The translations under genes were made by a program, and so were the position numbers. Positions 53,674 to 61,901 of a DNA stretch of 64,000 nt are shown piece after piece. The notes below the pieces were generated by a model, which had not been told where the DNA came from, did no database searches, and worked only from the letters and a program-made list of their open reading frames with translations. Source of the stretch: JBJYIN01 sp046237015 (lineage in GTDB: Bacteria; Pseudomonadota; Gammaproteobacteria; Enterobacterales; Enterobacteriaceae); NCBI RefSeq assembly GCF_046237015.1, contig NZ_JBJYIN010000001.1:62001-126000 (forward strand), written 5' to 3'. Position 1 is the stretch's first letter; each line of letters opens with the position of its first letter.

Positions 53674-55080
53674 TTATTCCAGCCATTCCGTATGGAATAC
53701 ACCTTCTTTATCAGTACGTTTATAGGTATGTGCTCCAAAGTAGTCACGCTGAGCCTGAATCAGGTTAGCCGGTAACACCGCGGAACGATAGCTATCATAG
53801 TAAGCGATAGCAGCAGAAAACGTTGGCGTAGGAATACCTTGCTGAACCGCGTAAGACACGACATCACGCAACGCTTGTTGATACTCATCGGCCGCTTTCT
53901 TGAAGTAAGGCGCTAACAACAGATTAGCAATATCGGCTTTCTGCTCGTAAGCGTCCGTAATTTTCTGCAAGAATTGTGCACGAATAATGCAGCCAGCACG
54001 GAAAATCTTGGCGATTTCCCCGTAGTTGAGATCCCAGTTGTTTTCTTCTGATGCGGCTTTTAGCTGAGAGAAACCTTGCGCATAGGAAACGATTTTCCCC
54101 AGATAAAGCGCACGGCGCACCTTTTCGATGAATTCGGCTTTATCACCCTTGAACGGAGTCGCCGTCGGGCCTGTTAATACTTTAGATGCCGCAACACGTT
54201 GAACTTTCAGAGAAGACAGGTAACGAGCGAAAACAGACTCTGTGATCAAGGATAGTGGTTCTCCCAGATCCAAAGAACTCTGGCTGGTCCACTTGCCGGT
54301 ACCTTTATTCGCCGCTTCATCCAGAATGACATCCACCAGATATTTTCCATCTTCGTCTTTTTTGGTGAAGATATCTGCGGTGATTTCGACCAAATAGCTA
54401 CTCAGTTCCCCTTTATTCCATTCGGAGAACGTCGCGGCCAGTTCGTCATTACTCAAGTTTAACGCCTGCTTCAGCAATGCATAGGCTTCGGCAATTAACT
54501 GCATATCACCGTATTCGATGCCGTTGTGAACCATTTTCACATAGTGACCTGCGCCATCTGCGCCAATATAAGTCACACAGGCTTCGCCGTCTGCGCGGGC
54601 AGCAATTTTCTCCAGGATCGGCGCAACCAGTTCATAGGCCGCCTTCTGTCCACCCGGCATAATGGATGGCCCCTTCAGTGCCCCTTCTTCACCACCAGAC
54701 ACCCCTGTGCCGATGAAGTTGAAACCTTCGGCAGACAGTTCGCGGTTACGGCGAATCGTGTCTTTATAGAAAGTATTACCGCCATCAATAAGGATATCGC
54801 CTTTTTCCAGATACGGTTTCAGCGATTCGATGGTTTTATCAGTCGCTTCTCCGGCCTTAACCATCAACAAAATACGACGAGGTTTTTCCAGGGATTCAAC
54901 AAACTCTTCAACGGTATAATACGGCACCAGTTTTTTGCCTGGATTTTCTGCAATCACTTCGTCAGTTTTATCTGAAGAGCGGTTAAAAATGGAAACAGTA
55001 TAGCCGCGGCTTTCAATATTCAGCGCCAGATTGCGCCCCATCACCGCCATACCAACAACGCCAATTTGCTGTTTGGACAT
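53674..55080 (-). CDS. gnd: 6-phosphogluconate dehydrogenase (decarboxylating)
   Basis: Pentose-phosphate enzyme that oxidises 6-phosphogluconate to ribulose-5-phosphate with NADP+. The 468 residues start MSKQQIGVVGMAVMGRNLAL (Rossmann motif), with GTGVSGGEEGALKGPSIMPG and VKMVHNGIEYGDMQLIAEAY (catalytic Lys/Asn/Glu region). I choose the ATG at 55080, with AGGAG 8 nt upstream, over 55146. In enterics gnd borders the O-antigen locus, and here it likewise lies near galF and rfbA. Confidence 0.97.
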   Translation of the reverse strand: MSKQQIGVVGMAVMGRNLALNIESRGYTVSIFNRSSDKTDEVIAENPGKKLVPYYTVEEFVESLEKPRRILLMVKAGEATDKTIESLKPYLEKGDILIDGGNTFYKDTIRRNRELSAEGFNFIGTGVSGGEEGALKGPSIMPGGQKAAYELVAPILEKIAARADGEACVTYIGADGAGHYVKMVHNGIEYGDMQLIAEAYALLKQALNLSNDELAATFSEWNKGELSSYLVEITADIFTKKDEDGKYLVDVILDEAANKGTGKWTSQSSLDLGEPLSLITESVFARYLSSLKVQRVAASKVLTGPTATPFKGDKAEFIEKVRRALYLGKIVSYAQGFSQLKAASEENNWDLNYGEIAKIFRAGCIIRAQFLQKITDAYEQKADIANLLLAPYFKKAADEYQQALRDVVSYAVQQGIPTPTFSAAIAYYDSYRSAVLPANLIQAQRDYFGAHTYKRTDKEGVFHTEWLE

Positions 55081-55333
55081 TAAAGCAACTCCTGTCTGAA
55101 GGATAACCTGCCTGTGGCTGCAAACGCGCGAATGCCAATCCCACAAGCAATTAAAAACAGGCCAACATGGTAACTCAGCTTTGCGTGAGTGGGTAGTGAT
55201 TGGTTTGATAGTCGAAATCCGTCGTTTTACTGCATCACATCCGTTGCTATACCGGCAACGTGATAACGTTTACCGACAATGTAATAACGTTTATAGGCCA
55301 TGCAAGAACCTTCGATTATTTCAAAATAAACCG

Positions 55334-56785
55334 TTATTTCAAAATAAACAGCCGTTGCAATTCGCGTCGGTTACGAGCCCCCGTTTTACGGTATAAGTTC
55401 TTCAAATGTGACCGTATCGTATTCACACTCAGATTAAGCTGTTCACCGATCTGTTCGTTATTCATGCCAACACCCACCAACCCCGCTACCACCTGTTCGG
55501 CAGGGGTAATTTTCCGTTTTCCCTCCTCTGACGGTTTCTGACGAGCGGCAGGATATTCTTTCAACAATGTGGCATAAAGCATTCGGGCAAAGATACGCGT
55601 TTGAGCCAGTTGAGCTTTGATACTAATGCTTTCATTGGTTTGATTTTTACTCGACTGTTGAATGCCCCACACGGCCACTGGCAGTCCTAACGAACGGATC
55701 ACCGACACCATCGTCACCCCGCCCACGCCCACCAATGTCGGCGTGACATTAAGCTCTTTTTCTATGGCATCGGAAAGCAGGCGAATGACAGGAGAATTTC
55801 CTGGCGTAATCGGCGCATCCGGCGTGATTTCAACATAGTCAAAGGCAAACGCCACCTTTTCTTGTTTTTCAATCAGCTTCGCCAATTGCTGGAGGTCATC
55901 CATCACCGGTTCTAGTGCACAATTTGGCATTAAGCGAATATCTAAATAAAACACAAAATTCGCCGGGACATGATTCAGGCCAGTACAGTTGGTTTCCGAA
56001 TGCGTCGGTGTAATCGTTGACGTAGGTGGAAAAAAGAAAGGATCAGGGCAAGCATAGCGCCGACGCACATGTTTCAGGCGGGAAATAAATCGAGCAGCAG
56101 CTTCGAAACAATTTGGTCCTTCGCTAAAACCAGCATGATATTCTCGCCCACGCACATCAATACGCACCCAGGCATTACGTTTCTCGCCAATTTCAATAAT
56201 ACTGCCATTCTCATTACCATAATCCGGCACAACCACCAAATCATCAGTACGAAATAGGTTCGGCGACTTATTCAAAATATGACCAATTCCTTTGGTATAG
56301 TCCGTAATCCCGGCACTGGTAAACACCACACCAATTCCCATCGGCGGCGTAATTGCCAGTTGTTTTATCGCTTTTAGCAATAACAACGCCGAGACAATGC
56401 CCTGATTATTATCCTCCACTCCCCGACCATAAAGACGATCACCATCAATACGCAGTGTGAAAGGATCACTCACCCAGTTTTCCAATGGCCCCGGCGCAGC
56501 AACATCCATGTGAGTCACTAGCCAGAGCGTCTGCTTACACCCCGATGGGAGGTAATGCGCCACGAGGTTCGGGCGTAATTTATTATGAGCCTGAACATCC
56601 AGAGCATCCATTCGCTGTACCCGGCATAGCCCATTGTGATAAAGCCAGTTTTCTATCCAGCGCGCTTTGATTTCCTCACCTTCACCACCGTGCTCAGGGT
56701 TAATCGCCGGACGACATACCAGTTCACGGTGGAGCCCCACCACTTCACCTTCCTGCTGCGCAAGAAAATTTAACATTTTATTCAT
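55334..56785 (-). CDS. M20 peptidase-like domain fused to LuxR-type HTH (putative regulator)
   Basis: A 483-residue fusion. Residues 1-410 are an M20 metallopeptidase fold: THMDVAAPG (first His/Asp), LYGRGVEDNNQG (bridging Asp), VVPDYGN (Asp), EYHAGFSEGPN. The catalytic Glu-Glu pair, DEETG in active relatives, is replaced by SAGITD (157-162), and the last metal His (AHQPNE type) by KNQTNE. Residues 426-483 are a LuxR/NarL HTH (ITPAEQVVAGLV, NEQIGEQLNLSVNTIRSHLK). The likely job is a ligand-sensing regulator built on a dead peptidase. The ATG at 56785 is preferred; the SD is weak and in-frame upstream starts exist. It is divergent from the omptin gene and may control it and the CDC. Confidence 0.82.
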   Translation of the reverse strand: MNKMLNFLAQQEGEVVGLHRELVCRPAINPEHGGEGEEIKARWIENWLYHNGLCRVQRMDALDVQAHNKLRPNLVAHYLPSGCKQTLWLVTHMDVAAPGPLENWVSDPFTLRIDGDRLYGRGVEDNNQGIVSALLLLKAIKQLAITPPMGIGVVFTSAGITDYTKGIGHILNKSPNLFRTDDLVVVPDYGNENGSIIEIGEKRNAWVRIDVRGREYHAGFSEGPNCFEAAARFISRLKHVRRRYACPDPFFFPPTSTITPTHSETNCTGLNHVPANFVFYLDIRLMPNCALEPVMDDLQQLAKLIEKQEKVAFAFDYVEITPDAPITPGNSPVIRLLSDAIEKELNVTPTLVGVGGVTMVSVIRSLGLPVAVWGIQQSSKNQTNESISIKAQLAQTRIFARMLYATLLKEYPAARQKPSEEGKRKITPAEQVVAGLVGVGMNNEQIGEQLNLSVNTIRSHLKNLYRKTGARNRRELQRLFILK

Positions 56786-56888
56786 AATAAGATGGCCATC
56801 GCAGAAAGAATGAAAGGTATCAATATCAATATATTGGATAACACCACACCGTTTTACCGTGATCGTCCACATGGTGTAAATATAAAAA

Positions 56889-57120
56889 ATCAGAATCACC
56901 CTACTAAACCGCATTTTTCCTTTTTCAGGAGGTGAGCCACGCTTAAAGAGAAGAAAAAAACATTAAAAAACAAAGAATAAATAAATTTCAGGGGGTGATA
57001 TTTGTTGCTCACCCCCTCACGCTTTACGACAAATTTCATCACCATATCATCGGTAATTGTGCATAAGTTCGACGTTCTGTTTTTCAGGGGGGTGAACACT
57101 AAATCAGATAAAAGGTGATA
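56889..57120. promoter_or_regulatory. GGTGA-element array between the M20-LuxR gene and the omptin
   Basis: At least seven GGTGA elements occur on both strands. GGGGGTGA (56991-56998) and TCACCCCC (57009-57016) form an inverted repeat with a 10-nt spacer. Two direct elements at 57091-57095 and 57114-57118 are 23 bp apart with TAAATCAGA between them. The same direct pair, same core and same 23-bp distance recur at 60163-60190 upstream of the cytolysin. This points to a shared DNA-binding regulator, most simply the adjacent LuxR-type fusion. Confidence 0.7.
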
Positions 57121-57166
57121 GGAATAGTCCGATTTTTGGATAATCTAAATACTAAAGGGAAATAGA

Positions 57167-57244
57167 ATGTCTGGAAGGAACGTAACAGAAAAAAATGCCC
57201 ATCGCGTGGATATCGAACCGGGTAGCGGTTTAATTTTTCAATAA
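57167..57244 (+). CDS. Possible 25-residue leader peptide before the omptin
   Basis: ATG with GGGA 6 nt upstream opens a short frame (MSGRNVTEKNAHRVDIEPGS, then GLIFQ). Its end overlaps a stem-loop (AGCGGTTTAATT / AATTAAAAACCGCT, 57224-57256). The arrangement resembles a leader peptide with an attenuator, but it may be chance. Confidence 0.3.
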   Translation: MSGRNVTEKNAHRVDIEPGSGLIFQ

Positions 57245-57317
57245 TTAAAAACCGCTCTTGTTATCTATTTAACTATTGCTACAAATTCATATCAATAAAG
57301 TGGCTGAAGGATAAAAA

Positions 57318-58259
57318 ATGAAAACACCACTCATTATTATTAGTCTTACCAGTGGATTGCTTATCAGTGGATACGCTATGGCTGATATCGACGAAAAACG
57401 CCAATATTTTTATCAGGACAAATTAACCGGCAGTATTGCATTAGGTTTTTTAGCGGGGGAGTCTCATGAATCAATTTATCACCCTCATAACGGAGGGAAA
57501 AAGGCCAGTGAACTCGACTGGAAAATTGATAATGCCGTGATTCTAAAAGGTGACGTGAGCTATGATATTTTCCCTCGTTTCAGTGCGGGGTTACGGGGGT
57601 GGACAACGCTTTCTTCTGGCAATGGCACCATGGATGATTATGACTGGATGGATAATAGCAAATCGGGTTGGTCACACTGGAGTCACCATGAGAAAACTGA
57701 CCTCAATTATGCTAACGAAATTGACCTAAACATCATTGGCTGGGTAATTAAAGAACCGAATTACAAGATTGGCGCCACGTTAGGTTACCAGAGAACCACA
57801 TTTAGCTGGTCGGGATACGGTGGTTATTTTAACTACGATAATGGCAATGATATTTTTACTCTTCCTGACAATTATAAAATTTTCGGTTATCAACAAAAAT
57901 ATAGTATGCCCTATATTGGTCTTATCGGTTCGTGGCGCTATAAGGATATTGAACTCGGTGGATTAGTTAAATTTAGTCGTTGGGTCCAAGGAAAAGGTAA
58001 TGATGAACACTATGACAGAAAATTAACTATCCGAAATAAAGGCAATAACGCCCAACATCTCTCTGCGACCATAAGTGCAGGTTATTACATCTATCCACAA
58101 ACTAAAATCTATGCGGAAGCCGCCTACAGTCGTTATGAAGAAGCAAAAGGTGGAATGGAGTGGAGAGAAGGTGGATATACGGATTACTACGACGGTGATT
58201 GGAACGGATTAGATAATAAGTACTATACGCTCTCTTTAGGCATTCAACATCGATTCTAA
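57318..58259 (+). CDS. Omptin family outer-membrane protease (Pla/PgtE/OmpT-like)
   Basis: Outer-membrane aspartyl-type protease with a 10-strand barrel that cleaves between basic residues; relatives degrade antimicrobial peptides and activate plasminogen. The 313 residues have a signal peptide ending AMA-D (about 22). Catalytic residues are all present: Asp107/Asp109 in MDDYDWM and Asp229/His231 in NDEHYD. LNYANEIDLNIIGWV, NEPNY-like KEPNYKIG and terminal QHRF fit the family. AAGGAT precedes the ATG. The gene is AT-richer than its cobalamin-operon neighbours, suggesting transfer. Basic-peptide defence of plants or insects is a plausible target. Confidence 0.95.
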   Translation: MKTPLIIISLTSGLLISGYAMADIDEKRQYFYQDKLTGSIALGFLAGESHESIYHPHNGGKKASELDWKIDNAVILKGDVSYDIFPRFSAGLRGWTTLSSGNGTMDDYDWMDNSKSGWSHWSHHEKTDLNYANEIDLNIIGWVIKEPNYKIGATLGYQRTTFSWSGYGGYFNYDNGNDIFTLPDNYKIFGYQQKYSMPYIGLIGSWRYKDIELGGLVKFSRWVQGKGNDEHYDRKLTIRNKGNNAQHLSATISAGYYIYPQTKIYAEAAYSRYEEAKGGMEWREGGYTDYYDGDWNGLDNKYYTLSLGIQHRF

Positions 58260-58355
58260 ATATCAATATCAGAAAATATGTAATTAATCACTCAATGAAT
58301 TTAAAAATGGCACTACCGCCATGAATTTAAACGACAAAATGAGGAGAAATACATA

Positions 58356-58721
58356 ATGGTAAAATATAAAAAACCTGTTTTTATCAATCAGCTTCTATCA
58401 GATAATGCGGTAAAAACAGCAAGTAAATTTATAGCCTATAAGACCTGGGATGATCCTCACTTATGGCTTGCAGAAGTGATTGATAATGGAAACGCTTTTT
58501 TTCACTGGCATCAGGGGAAAAAGGCAGAAGGCCATAAAGACGCGGTTATTAACTACATCACTGCTGATGGTACAAAATGGCAGGCAACAATTAAAAATTA
58601 CGAATTCTTTCACGCCCCGAATGGCGAAACCGCAAAAGGCCATCCGGACACAAAAATTGCCTATATTAGCGGCGATAACCGCGCTTATGAAGGCAGCTTT
58701 GCTGAATGGTACGATGAATAG
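58356..58721 (+). CDS. Unrecognised 121-residue protein with two internal repeats
   Basis: Not recognised. GAGGAG precedes the ATG. Two copies of a 36-residue unit are visible: FFHWHQGKKAEGHKDAVINY (48-67) and FFHAPNGETAKGHPDTKIAY (84-103), each with the pattern FFH..xG..A.GH.D..I.YI. It has no signal peptide. Conserved His and Asp residues in each repeat could bind metal or ligand. It lies 96 bp after the omptin gene on the same strand and is probably co-transcribed; a shared terminator follows. Confidence 0.7.
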   Translation: MVKYKKPVFINQLLSDNAVKTASKFIAYKTWDDPHLWLAEVIDNGNAFFHWHQGKKAEGHKDAVINYITADGTKWQATIKNYEFFHAPNGETAKGHPDTKIAYISGDNRAYEGSFAEWYDE

Positions 58722-58753
58722 CTGGAACAGCCAATCATCATAAAATAACGCTA

Positions 58754-58785
58754 AAGGAGACACCAGTCGTGTCTCCTTCCTTAAA
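58754..58785. terminator. Bidirectional terminator between the 121-residue gene and galF
   Basis: AAGGAGACAC-CAGTC-GTGTCTCCTT is a perfect 10-bp stem between convergent genes, with CCTT after it on the plus strand. On the minus strand it is followed by TAGCGTTATTTTA. Confidence 0.8.
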
Positions 58786-58798
58786 CTCGCTACAACGG

Positions 58799-59695
58799 TT
58801 ACTTCTTCAACAACGCTTTAATACTTTCTTTAAATTCCGCGCCGAATTCCGGGTTACGCAACCCATAAGAAACAAAAGCCTGCGCATAGCCCAGTTTACG
58901 ACCACAGTTAAAATTCTTACCCGCCATTTGCACCGCATCAACCTGTTGAGTAGGAAGTAAATCAGCAATCACATCGGTAAGCTGAATACGCCCCCAGGCT
59001 CCTGGCACCGCTTTATCCAACAACGGCCATGCATCTGCCGTTAAAACATAACGGCCTACTGCAGAAAGATCTGAACCGGTCGCAGATGGCGCTTCCGGTT
59101 TTTCAATCATGGACGTAATCGCCGCAGCATCGCCAGCCTGTACTAACTGAGTTGCCGTTTCCACAACCGAGTATTCCGGTAAAACTTCATAAGGACGATG
59201 TTTCACCAATACCTGACTGCGTCCGGTTTCTTCAAAACGCGAAATCAACAACGCAAGATTCTCTTTGCTTTGATCGGCTGTGCTTTCATCCAGAACCACG
59301 TCCGGTAACACCACAACAAACGGGTTATCGCCAATAATCGGCTTCGCGCAGGACACCGCATGCCCTAATCCCAGCGTTTCCCCCTGTCGAACGTTCATGA
59401 TCGTGACACCTTTCGGACAAATTGACTGGACTTCAGCCAGCAACTGACGTTTAGCGCGTTCCTCAAGCAAGGATTCCAGCTCAAAAGAGGTATCAAAATG
59501 GTTTTCGATCGCGTTTTTAGACGCATGCGTCACGAGAACAATTTCAGTGATCCCCGCACGAACGCACTCATTAACAATTTTTTCAATCACCGGACGATCG
59601 ACTATTGGCAACATCTCTTTTGGAATTGCTTTCGTCACGGGCAACAAATTCATCCCTAAACCTGCGACAGGGATAATCGCTTTCAATGATGTCAT
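58799..59695 (-). CDS. galF: GalF, UTP-glucose-1-phosphate uridylyltransferase-like subunit
   Basis: Nucleotidyltransferase homologue (298 residues) thought to modulate GalU and UDP-glucose levels. The N-terminal loop reads GLGMNLLP rather than the GLGTRMLP of active GalU, which assigns it to GalF. KEMLPIVDRPVIEKIVNE, QGETLGLGHAVSCAKP and VVLPDVVLDE are family motifs. galF commonly marks the edge of the O-antigen/exopolysaccharide locus, in line with rfbA 3.6 kb away. Confidence 0.93.
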   Translation of the reverse strand: MTSLKAIIPVAGLGMNLLPVTKAIPKEMLPIVDRPVIEKIVNECVRAGITEIVLVTHASKNAIENHFDTSFELESLLEERAKRQLLAEVQSICPKGVTIMNVRQGETLGLGHAVSCAKPIIGDNPFVVVLPDVVLDESTADQSKENLALLISRFEETGRSQVLVKHRPYEVLPEYSVVETATQLVQAGDAAAITSMIEKPEAPSATGSDLSAVGRYVLTADAWPLLDKAVPGAWGRIQLTDVIADLLPTQQVDAVQMAGKNFNCGRKLGYAQAFVSYGLRNPEFGAEFKESIKALLKK

Positions 59696-60025
59696 GAATT
59701 GACTCTCTTCAATTTAATTGTCTCGATCTGGCCGATCGTTTCACCTGGCAACGCAATCCGGTCACGTCACGCATGACGCTAAGATTACACCTAATCTGGA
59801 TCAAAGCGATCTCACGAATAGACTTTTTCTGACACATCGGACAATTCTGGTACGGTTCGTCCATAACAAGAGAACCAAAACTGATTATTGGTAAAGACAT
59901 GGCAGCAAAGCTGCCGGGTAAAATGCGACGAACATCACATGCTAATGTGACCTGCCTCTCTTCTTTTTGGCAATACCACTGCCAATTGTAGGTAATGTAA
60001 GCAAACCTTCGCCATCCACATCTCC

Positions 60026-60193
60026 GCTCACCTCCCATGTATATGATGATCATTCGGGGTGAAATGCCCCCTCTTTGAATGAGGAAAAACGTGTTTCATA
60101 TGGCTAATTGACAATAATAAGCCAATTGGAGGGTGATTACTTTCTTCATATTTACTCCAGGGGGTGAGGAATAAATCAGAAAAGGGGTGATGG
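60026..60193 (+). promoter_or_regulatory. GGTGA-element array upstream of the cytolysin operon
   Basis: Elements occur at 60028-60032 (minus), 60056-60062 (GGGGTGA), 60128-60136 (GGAGGGTGA), 60161-60167 (GGGGTGA) and 60184-60190 (GGGGTGA). The last two are 23 bp apart with TAAATCAGA between, as in the block at 57085-57120. Distance to the start codon is about 220 bp, similar to the 200 bp before the omptin. Confidence 0.7.
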
Positions 60194-60304
60194 ACATTAG
60201 ATTATTTCTTATTAATCTGTGAGTAGTAAAAAGCATACCCCCGCATCAATATCTTTTCGTTATTCAGAAACAGAGATTAATGAAACAGGTTATCTTTTTA
60301 CGAC

Positions 60305-60382
60305 TGTACCCAAAATAATACGAGTTGCAGACACCTCAACCACTCATTAGCGCACAGCAATGCAAAATCTATTGGGTATATA
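60305..60382. repeat. Truncated inverse copy of the dispersed palindromic repeat
   Basis: TGTACCCAAAATAATACGAG then TTGC is the reverse complement of the right end of the element at 48916-49042. The other end is reduced to TTGGGTATA near 60372-60380. It lies between the regulatory array and the cytolysin start codon, so it may form part of the promoter or leader. Confidence 0.65.
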
Positions 60383-60407
60383 TCAGACAAATAATAAGGA
60401 TGCTATC

Positions 60408-61817
60408 ATGAAAGACATCGATAAAAAAATAGCTGAGCTCCATTATGATGAAAAAGCAATTTTAGCTTATACCGGAGAGCGTTTATCATCGTTCAAAGCA
60501 GTTGAAGGAACAAACGAAGGAAATGGTAAATATATTGTTGTAAAACGTGAAAGAAAAAGTATTCATAATGAAGGTGCAGACATTGCTGTCATCGAATCAT
60601 TGAAAGACATTGTACATCCTGGCGCATTGTTACTCGCCAATGCCAGATTAATAGAAAACAATCCAACGTCACTAGTGGTCGCCCGTAAACCAATGACATT
60701 CAAAGTCGATCTCCCCGGTATGGGAAGCGAGGCTTTATTTACCGTCGATAACCCAACTAGCAATAATGTTGCGGCTAAACTCGATGAGGTACTTACATGC
60801 TGGAATGAGAAATACGCTCAAAAATATGAAATTGCAGCAAGAATGCATTACAACAGCGCAACGGTGTTCAATGAAAGTCAGTTATGTACACAGCTAGGGC
60901 TAGAAATAAAAGGTATTGCGAAAAAATTAAACATTGATTTTAGTTCAACATCAAAAAACAAACACTCTGTTGCCATCGCGACATTCCGTCAAATTTTTTA
61001 TACCGTATCCACATCCTTCCCCCTACACCCCTCAGACTTGTTTGCTGATGAAGTGAGCTGGGAAGATCTCTCTCAAAATGTCGACAATAAAAACCCACCG
61101 TTATTAGTCAACAGCGTGGCCTACGGCCGGACAATCTACGTAAAAATAGAAACCAGCTCTTCGAATACCAATGTCAAAGCGGCGTTAGATGCGGCACTCT
61201 CCGGTAACAGTGCGAAAATATCCGCCGAACATAAAGCACTTTTGGAGAATGCACAATTCACCGTCTTTGTTCTGGGTGGCGGCACCTCAAAACATATCGG
61301 TCTTATTAGCGTGACCAATATCGACGACGTTAAGCGCGTTATTACTGAAAATGCGACCTACAGTAATCAAAATCCTGGTTATCCGATTGGATATAGCTGC
61401 GTTTTCCTGAAAAATAACCAAATTGCGCTAATCAACAGCACTGCGGAATATATTGAAACCACCTACAGTGAATATTCATCGGGCCAGATAAAACTCAAAC
61501 ATACAGGAGGATACGTCGCCCAATTCCGCGTCACCTGGGATGAAATCACTGGTTATACCGATCAAGGTCACCCGATAACTGTCGCCCGGGGATGGGGAGA
61601 TAATCAAAAAGATCGCACTGCGCCATTCAATACCGTCATTCCACTCAATGGCAACTGTACCAATATCTCTATCTTTGCCAAAGAATGCACCGGACTGCCC
61701 TGGGAATGGTGGCGAACCGTGGTTGATTATCACAACGTGCCGCTGGTGCCTGAACGAACGGTACATATTTCCGGAACAACACTCCAGCCGAGTTCGAGTG
61801 TGACACCGGGAATCTAG
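60408..61817 (+). CDS. Cholesterol-dependent cytolysin (thiol-activated pore-forming toxin)
   Basis: Pore-forming toxin of the CDC family (469 residues; pneumolysin has 471). The undecapeptide ECTGLPWEWWR is at 426-436 (canonical ECTGLAWEWWR) and the cholesterol-recognition Thr458-Leu459 pair in SGTTLQP. Domains 1-3 show HPGALLLANARLIENNPTSL, FRQIFYTVSTSFP, VNSVAYGRTIYVKIETSS and GYVAQFRVTWDE, aligned with pneumolysin. Like pneumolysin it has no signal peptide. I choose the ATG at 60408 (AAGGA upstream) over 60360. A permuted papain-fold gene follows on the same strand. CDCs are rare in Gram-negatives. Cholesterol dependence suggests an animal (insect, nematode) or protist target. Confidence 0.95.
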   Translation: MKDIDKKIAELHYDEKAILAYTGERLSSFKAVEGTNEGNGKYIVVKRERKSIHNEGADIAVIESLKDIVHPGALLLANARLIENNPTSLVVARKPMTFKVDLPGMGSEALFTVDNPTSNNVAAKLDEVLTCWNEKYAQKYEIAARMHYNSATVFNESQLCTQLGLEIKGIAKKLNIDFSSTSKNKHSVAIATFRQIFYTVSTSFPLHPSDLFADEVSWEDLSQNVDNKNPPLLVNSVAYGRTIYVKIETSSSNTNVKAALDAALSGNSAKISAEHKALLENAQFTVFVLGGGTSKHIGLISVTNIDDVKRVITENATYSNQNPGYPIGYSCVFLKNNQIALINSTAEYIETTYSEYSSGQIKLKHTGGYVAQFRVTWDEITGYTDQGHPITVARGWGDNQKDRTAPFNTVIPLNGNCTNISIFAKECTGLPWEWWRTVVDYHNVPLVPERTVHISGTTLQPSSSVTPGI

Positions 61818-61901
61818 TGCGAACGATAAGATAAAATTTCTACCAGAAATCATACCAATAGCGAATGGAACACCATCGCAATATCCATAAGGATCGATTT
61901 C

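Noticed and set aside
55181..55396. 71-codon plus-strand frame downstream of gnd
   Set aside because: It is made of short direct repeats and overlaps the 3' end of the M20-LuxR gene on the other strand; no ribosome-binding site.
59709..60053. 114-codon open frame upstream of galF with a CPMC motif
   Set aside because: It has no ribosome-binding site, an unlikely composition and no family resemblance, and it overlaps the galF promoter region and the GGTGA array. Treated as chance.
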